From contig NC_084474.1 in the NCBI RefSeq assembly GCF_027409185.1, positions 95,573,861 to 95,637,860 on the forward strand: a stretch of DNA of 64,000 nucleotides, read 5' to 3'. Numbering within the stretch: position 1 is the first letter of the stretch; each line of letters starts with the position of its first letter. The notes below the pieces were generated by a model, which worked only from the letters and a program-made list of their open reading frames with translations, did no database searches and was not told the origin of the DNA. The position numbers and the translations under genes were made by a program. Source of the DNA: Cynocephalus volans. Taxonomy: Eukaryota > Chordata > Mammalia > Dermoptera > Cynocephalidae. Shown here piece by piece: positions 58,601 through 64,000 of the stretch.

Positions 58601-61600
58601 GCTGCTGTAACAAGTCACCACAAACTGGTACCTGAAAACAACAGAAACTCCTTTTGTCTCAGTTCTGGAGGCCAGAAGTTTATCAAGGCAGGGCCAGGCT
58701 CCCTCCGAAGGCTCCAGGGGAGGCTCCTTGCTGCCTCTTCCACTTCTGGTGGCTCCTAGCAATTCTTGGCTTGTGGCTGCATCGCTCCAGTCTGTGCCTC
58801 TGTCTTCATGTGGCCTCCTTGGGATGTGTCCACATCCCCCTCTTCTTGAAAAGACATTTATCGGTGGATTAGGGGCCCTCCCACTCATCTTAACTAATCA
58901 CATCTGCAAAGACCCTATTTCCAAATAAAGTCGCATTCACAAGTACCGGGGGTTGGGACTTGAACATATCTTTTTAGGAGATACAATTCAACCGACAGTA
59001 GGTAGTCACCCCCATGCTGTAAGCTCTGAGAGTGGGACCACAGGCCTGTTCTACACACGGTCCATCATTCCCATACAGTAGGAATGAACAGTACATAAAA
59101 GGTGGAAAAGGATCCCCCTGACATTAACAAAAAGAATTATATATAGCATCTGGGGGGTGGGGAGACTCAATAAAATATGTGTGAGCTTCTGTGGACAACA
59201 TTGTTGGGCCTTATTGAAAGGCCTGAGAGGTGTGAGTGGGTGGAGAGGGGGTCTGTGTTCATGATGGGGAACCCCATCCTGCTGTGAATCTGTAACTTCT
59301 TGCAGTGGTGGCTCAGTTTGGGGTCACTCTCCCCTGGTTACAAGAGGCCTTCAGACAGGAAAATAACCTGGGAAAGAAGGAGCCCAGAGTCCCCTGGTCA
59401 CACACCTGGCAGCCCCCTGCAGAGTGCTGGGTGGGGCCTGGCCCCAGGGCAGGGGGCAGGGAGCAGGGAGGTTGTCCCTGAGCTGAGAGAGACGCAGGTG
59501 CTCATCAGGTGCGGATGGGAGGGACACTGGTCCCCTGTGAGTAGGGGCCGGGGGGCATGGTTGACCGGATTCAGAAGGGCCTGCCCTGAGCTGGGGAGGG
59601 GGCCACTGGGGAACTGCCCTGGGAGACACCACACATGGCTGCAAAGAGCCGTGTCAGGGGCGTTCCTGCAGCACCCCACCAATGGAGAACCAGTGACTAC
59701 CAGATGACCATCGGGGGGCGCAGCAAGGGAGGTGCAGAGCTGTGAGCCACACCCCAGGTGGAGGGAGGGACTTGCGACCCCAGCATGCCACAGGGGAGTC
59801 TGAGGGGCGGGCTGAGGCTTGAGACCAGATTACACGGAAGTCAACTTTGAAGCCACCCCGTGTTGTTAGCTATTTAAGAATGCACACAAGCCGTGCAGGC
59901 CTGAACCGGGACCTGTAGAGCACACCCCAAACTCATGCCGTGGTTGGTACCAGGCGGGAGGATCACAGGGGTCTCTAGTCTGTGGGGGTCAGGGTCAAGG
60001 TCTAGGTCATGTCTCTTGTGGATGGTGAGCTCACAGGTGTGAGTTCTCTTCAAGAGCCATTTCCAAAGTCAACAGTGCGCTGGCCCACGGCTGCCTGGTG
60101 GGGAGGCGACAGCCCGCAGGGCTTTTCCTTTAGCGCCTGGGCGGGAGCAGGGCTGGATTGCCCTGTCCTCACCTACACGTGTACTAGAATCAGTGGGGGG
60201 TTGTGGCAGGACCTGGAAGTATGATGAGGAATGGCTGCCTCCTACCCAGGCTCCCAGAGGCCACTGCGTGCCCAGGCTGCCTGGTGAGGCCTGAGCACCT
60301 GGCACCCTTGGCAGGTGCCAACCTCATCCAGAGCCCCATCACGGAACGGCCTCATCACAGCGGCATCCCCCACGGCCCCCTCCTTCCGGCATCACCTGCT
60401 CTGGCCAGGCACCCACCACATTCATGGCCAGGCCTGCCCAGCTGCTCCTTGTGAGGCTGGGTGTGACTCCAGCCCATAGTGACCACCACCTATCCCGCGG
60501 TGGGCCCGGTGGCCTGGTGGGTTTCTGTGGGGTTGGGGCCACCACCACCTGTGGCCTCCTTACAGTGCTGTGACCCCCTGGTGCAGACGCAGCATGGCCG
60601 GCTACAGAGCCACAGGGCCCGGATCCACCAGCAGATCAACAAGGAACTGCAGATGCGGACAGGTGCAGAGAACCTCTACAGGTGAGGGCCCCATCCCACC
60701 CCGGGAGTGGTGCCTGCCTCGGAGGGTGGTGATGGGGCCCCACACTGGGGGCGGGGGCAGGGTTGGGATCCAGGCAGGTGTCTGCCCTGTGGGCTGGTCG
60801 GGGAGATGGATGTGTGAGCAGGTGGCCATGACACAGGCTCCCACCCAGGTCCCAGTGCCCACAGAATACACTTCAATGCTCAGCTGCAGCCCTCACAGAC
60901 ATAGCAGGCCAGGCCCCCGCCTCCAGGGGCCTCCTTGTGTCGGGCTGGAGGGGCCCAGGAATTGGTCCCCCCTACACTGTGTGTGCAGAGTTTGGGAGCC
61001 TCCAACAGTGCGTGTGGTGGCTAGCAGGGCTTCTCAGAAGAGGCGCTTGAGGCTGAGCTGTGGCAGGTGGCCAGGTATCCCAAGGCTGGGGACCTGGGAA
61101 AGGGTCTTCCAGACCAAGGGGCAGCCTCTTCCTTAGAGCATGTTAACCACGAGTTGTGCGTGTGCTTGGACCTGCCTGCATGCCTTGCATGAGCCCACAC
61201 TGCAGGCAAGGGCCTGGGCTTGGGATGTGACCCCCCTGTCCCAGTGACAGCCAGGGAGAGGCAAAGCCTGCTGGTGAACTCCAGGACCAGGGGCCCCTCA
61301 TCTCCCTTAGCACCCTCTGCCGCTCTGCACCCAGCCAACCTTACTTGGGGACCCCCTGGTCCCTCTGTCTAGCCCCTGCGTACAGGCACAGAGAGGGGTC
61401 TGGCTGTCCCCCACCACCCAAGCAGTCATTTGAGTTGCTGTCTGTGTGGCGTGTGTGTGAGCCTGGGAGGAGCCCTGCCTCTGAGAGAGGCACCTCAGGC
61501 CACAGCCAGGACTTGTCTGCACTAGGGGGAGGGGTCGAGAGGGAGGATTTGGAGGGGAGGGGCAGTCACCTTGTGGGCCCTCAGGCCCCAGTGCTGCCCC

Positions 61601-62033
61601 CGCCCCACCAATGGAGGGCTGGTTCCAGAAGCAAGCATCCCTCTGGGGAGTGGGCTCCAGAGGTCCTACAGGGCAGGAGGGCTGCCTGCAGCAGGCATGG
61701 GGCATTGGGTCTGCCTTGGGGCTGGGGCTTCTGAGCTCCCTGGCCTCCCCCAGAGCCACCAGCAACAACCGGGTCAGAGAGACGGTTGCCCTGGAGCTGA
61801 GCTACGTCAACTCCAACCTGCAGCTGCTGAAGGAAGAGCTGGAGGAGCTCGGCAGCAGCGTGGATGCCTCCCAGCACAACAGGTGCGTGTGCATGGCGTG
61901 ATCCAGGGCGGCGTGTGTGTGCAAGGACATGACCCAGCACATCTCGTGTGTGCATGTATGCGAGGATGGGATCCAGGACGGTGTGTGTGCGCATGTGTGC
62001 ACCTCTGTGTGAGGACACCATCCAGGATGGCGC

Positions 62034-62075
<42 letters not shown>

Positions 62076-64000
62076 GGACGTGACTCAGGACGGTGCACGT
62101 GTGGGTGAGCATATGCAAGGACATGGGTCGGGACACGTTCACGCATGGGGAGATGATGCACCCGTGTCGTGGGTGTAGTGGGGTGGCTCCAGCCACAGGC
62201 AGCTGCTCCAGCCCTGGTCTGCAGTCCGTGCTTCTGCTCTAGTGACGCTGTCGCTGTCCCTATGGTGCCCCTGGGTCTGAAGGAGACCAAGGAGCTGGAC
62301 TGGTCCACGCCCCTGAAGGTGAGCACAGGTCTGGGGACTCTGAGAATCTCGGAGGCTCCCTGGTCCAGCTGTCTCATTGAACAAATGAGGAAACAGGCGC
62401 AGAGGGAGGAAGGGCTGACCTGGGACCACCCGGGGACCTGGCAGAGACGGCAGGGACCCCGTGTCCTGCCCTCTTCCTCCTTGGTTCAAGGCCAACAGTG
62501 GTTGCCATGCCCTGGGGGGTAAAGTGGTCTGATTGGGTGGGTTTGGGTACATGCCCTGCCCTAGGAAAGGTGTGACAGAGCCTGGTCATCCTGCTGGAAG
62601 CCCCAGAATGACCATAGGGTCCCAACTCTTCCTATAAGGGTCCCCTTGAGGGTCCTGCTGGCTGGGTAGACAGCTCAGGGCTGCTGCCCACCCAGCAAGA
62701 GCCTGTGCTGTGAGGACTGCTGGCTCATGAGTGCCCTGGAAAGAGCTTGGAGCCCAGAACAGGGCCCTGTCCCATCTGCCACTGCCTGGCAGGGCCCCAT
62801 GGAAAAGCGACTTGACTCTGCCTTGGTGTCCAAGTCTGCTTCTCAGGGCTTCCATGGGGATTAATGAGGGAATGCGTGTAAAAATAGCACCAATGAGTCT
62901 CCTGGGCCCAGTTCTGTGTTGGGGTGGGGGTCCCCCAGGGCCAGAGGGGGCAGGACCCACATTAACACCCAGCCCTGACACCTGCCAGGACCCTCCGTAC
63001 ACACCAGCCTTCAGCCCTTCTTTGGGGCTTTTACCAAGGGCCGCCAGGGCCCAACCCCACATGGGCATCTGGCCTGCTCTGTGGCACAGACCCTCCCCTC
63101 TGCTATGGGTCTTCCTGCACAGTGGGCTGGCAGACCCCAGGGAAGGCGGCCAGACGCCGGGGTGCCATGGAGGCCAACACCTACCCCCTCCATCAGGAGC
63201 TGATCTCGGGACACTTTGGAGAGGACGGAGCATCCTACGAGGCAGAGATCAGGGAGCTGGAGGGTCTGCGGCAGGTGTGTGGCTCCTCCTCCCCCAGCCC
63301 CTCCCCGCCCTCCTGCAGCACCAGGAGACGGATGAGGAAGCTGAGGTTTAAGTCAGGAAGGGAAAGGTCAAACTTGGTGTGGACATTCACACGGCAGGAA
63401 TCCCCACATCTTGGGGATGCTGGTCTGGGGAGGACGTGGGGGAGGCAGGCATGCCTGGGGGTCCCCGTACCTGCAGATGCACCCAATGTGTGCAGAGGCC
63501 TCGCGGGGGCTCTGTGCAGGCCCCACACTGCCAGCCTGTGGGAAAGGCTGCCCTGTGCCTGCCCCCCACAATCTCTGGGGTCCCAGGATGTGCGCGAGTG
63601 GGGTGGGTGGAGCAGTGGGGCCCAGTGGCTCCTGCCCTGCAGGCCATGCGGACCCCCAGCCGGGACGAGGCAGGCCTGCAGCTGCTTACAGCCTACTACA
63701 ACCAGCTCTGCTTCCTGGACGCCCGCTTCTCTGCCCCCACCAGGAGCCTGGGGCTGTTCTTCCACTGGTAGGGGGAACGGGGGCAGGTGGGATGCCCGGG
63801 GAGGGAGGCCTGGTTGCTGTGAGACCTCTGCCCAGCCCGACCCACCCCCGCAGGTACGACTCGCTCACAGGGGTCCCAGCCCAGCAGCGGGTCCTGGCCT
63901 TTGAGAAAGGCAGCGTGCTCTTCAACATCGGCGCCCTCCACACGCAGATCGGGGCATGCCAGGACCGCTCCTGTGCAGAGGGCACCCGCCGCGCCACAGA
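52327..64000 (+). CDS. RHPN1: RHPN1, rhophilin-1 (gene span, 5' part)
   Basis: Rho-GTPase effector scaffold, cytoplasmic. Seven exons (listed separately) give about 250 residues before the window ends; the full protein is about 670 in human as I recall. Residues 28-105 form the HR1 Rho-binding coiled coil ([20 protein letters not shown], then [20 protein letters not shown]). From about 110 the BRO1 domain begins ([20 protein letters not shown]). The PDZ domain should lie beyond the window. Exon phases all match. Intron 1 is 8.2 kb. The transcript runs away from TOP1MT. Confidence 0.95.
56950..57505 (-). mobile_element. LTR-like block in RHPN1 intron 1
   Basis: An AT-rich island in GC-rich DNA. 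On the minus strand it starts TGTGGAGTGTATTATAAAGC. Five bases AGAGC flank it on both sides, as a target duplication would. The other end reads CG instead of CA, so the assignment is tentative. Confidence 0.35.
58587..59000 (-). mobile_element. MaLR-type LTR in RHPN1 intron 1
   Basis: Contains CAGGGCTGCTGTAACAAGTC, then CATCTGCAAAGACCCTATTT, familiar MLT1-like LTR text read backwards. Solo element. Confidence 0.7.
60566..60681 (+). CDS. RHPN1: RHPN1 exon 2 (HR1 first half)
   Basis: Encodes [20 protein letters not shown] then [18 protein letters not shown], the first helix of the HR1 domain. Acceptor TCCTTACAG, donor AG|GTGAGG, phase 2 out. Confidence 0.93.
61754..61882 (+). CDS. RHPN1: RHPN1 exon 3 (HR1 second half)
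   Basis: Encodes [20 protein letters not shown] then [17 protein letters not shown], the second HR1 helix. Acceptor CCTCCCCCAG, donor ACAG|GTGCGT. A minisatellite starts directly at this donor. Confidence 0.94.
61883..62150 (+). repeat. GT-rich minisatellite at the exon 3 donor of RHPN1
   Basis: Four to five diverged units combining GTGTGTGC runs with AAGGACATGACCCAGCAC / GATGGGATCCAGGACGGT-like cores, with a pure (TG)n tract at about 62038-62072. It begins within the first bases of the intron. Confidence 0.8.
62243..62318 (+). CDS. RHPN1: RHPN1 exon 4 (start of BRO1)
   Basis: Encodes [20 protein letters not shown] then WSTPLK. Acceptor CTTCTGCTCTAG, donor AAG|GTGAGC, phase 2 in and 0 out. 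Confidence 0.94.
63197..63274 (+). CDS. RHPN1: RHPN1 exon 5 (BRO1)
   Basis: Twenty-six codons, [20 protein letters not shown] then LEGLRQ. Acceptor CTCCATCAG, donor CAG|GTGTGT, phase 0 both sides. Confidence 0.94.
63643..63767 (+). CDS. RHPN1: RHPN1 exon 6 (BRO1)
   Basis: Encodes [20 protein letters not shown] then [20 protein letters not shown] and H. Acceptor TGCCCTGCAG, donor CTG|GTAGGG, phase 2 out. Confidence 0.94.
63854..64000 (+). CDS. RHPN1: RHPN1 exon 7 (BRO1), cut by window end
   Basis: Encodes [20 protein letters not shown] then [18 protein letters not shown] and onward. Its donor lies beyond base 64000. Confidence 0.93.

Larger units (their letters stand above)
52408..60565 (+). 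other. RHPN1: RHPN1 intron 1
   Basis: GC-rich, repeat-poor unique sequence at 52.6-56.9 kb with many stop-free frames but no domain or splice logic. It then holds an LTR-like block (56950-57505), a MIR remnant (about 57840-57965) and a MaLR LTR (58587-59000). A noncoding antisense RNA near this promoter exists in human (RHPN1-AS1); I cannot place its exons here. Confidence 0.6.

Overview
This is nuclear DNA from a placental mammal: spliced genes with GT/AG introns, four CpG-island promoters, and dense mammalian repeats. The gene order is ZNF696 (+), TOP1MT (-), RHPN1 (+), the order of human chromosome 8q24.3. The youngest repeats are tRNA-Ile-like SINEs, single or double, several with intact target-site duplications. 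I see no Alu, B1 or B2. That excludes monkeys, apes and mouse-like rodents. It fits a colugo (CYN SINEs) or possibly a horseshoe-type bat (Rhin-1); this species guess is inference from memory of SINE families. Layout: 0.5-5.9 kb, a ZNF696-like gene with nine C2H2 fingers. 6-14.7 kb, intergenic repeats: an old L1, SINEs, an LTR-like block and a mariner. 14.7-31.5 kb, TOP1MT on the minus strand in 14 exons, giving 593 residues. Its catalytic Arg316, Lys360, Arg418, His460 and Tyr551 have exactly the spacing of nuclear TOP1. 31.5-43.4 kb, a second, far-upstream 5' part of TOP1MT. 43.5-51.8 kb, intergenic repeats. 51.85-64 kb, the 5' part of RHPN1, cut by the window end inside the BRO1 domain. The main discovery concerns TOP1MT. 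Besides the short exon with a mitochondrial presequence (31.4 kb), the region 37.1-43.3 kb holds a chain of upstream exons. Their splice phases match one after another and they join TOP1MT exon 2 in frame. They would replace the presequence with about 444 highly charged, lysine/arginine/glutamate-rich residues carrying several nuclear-localization-like clusters. At the junction they recreate a W-x-W-W-E-E-E motif like the tryptophan linker of nuclear TOP1, which the mitochondrial form lacks. The predicted product is 1004 residues. The simplest reading is that this gene keeps the ancestral nuclear-type N-terminus and uses two promoters to send one topoisomerase to two compartments. Also notable: two almost identical, inverted, equally broken mariner copies 23 kb apart, each with its own SINE at the same end; a small palindromic mariner-type MITE; an inverted pair of MaLR-type LTRs; and two minisatellites, one starting right at an RHPN1 splice donor.
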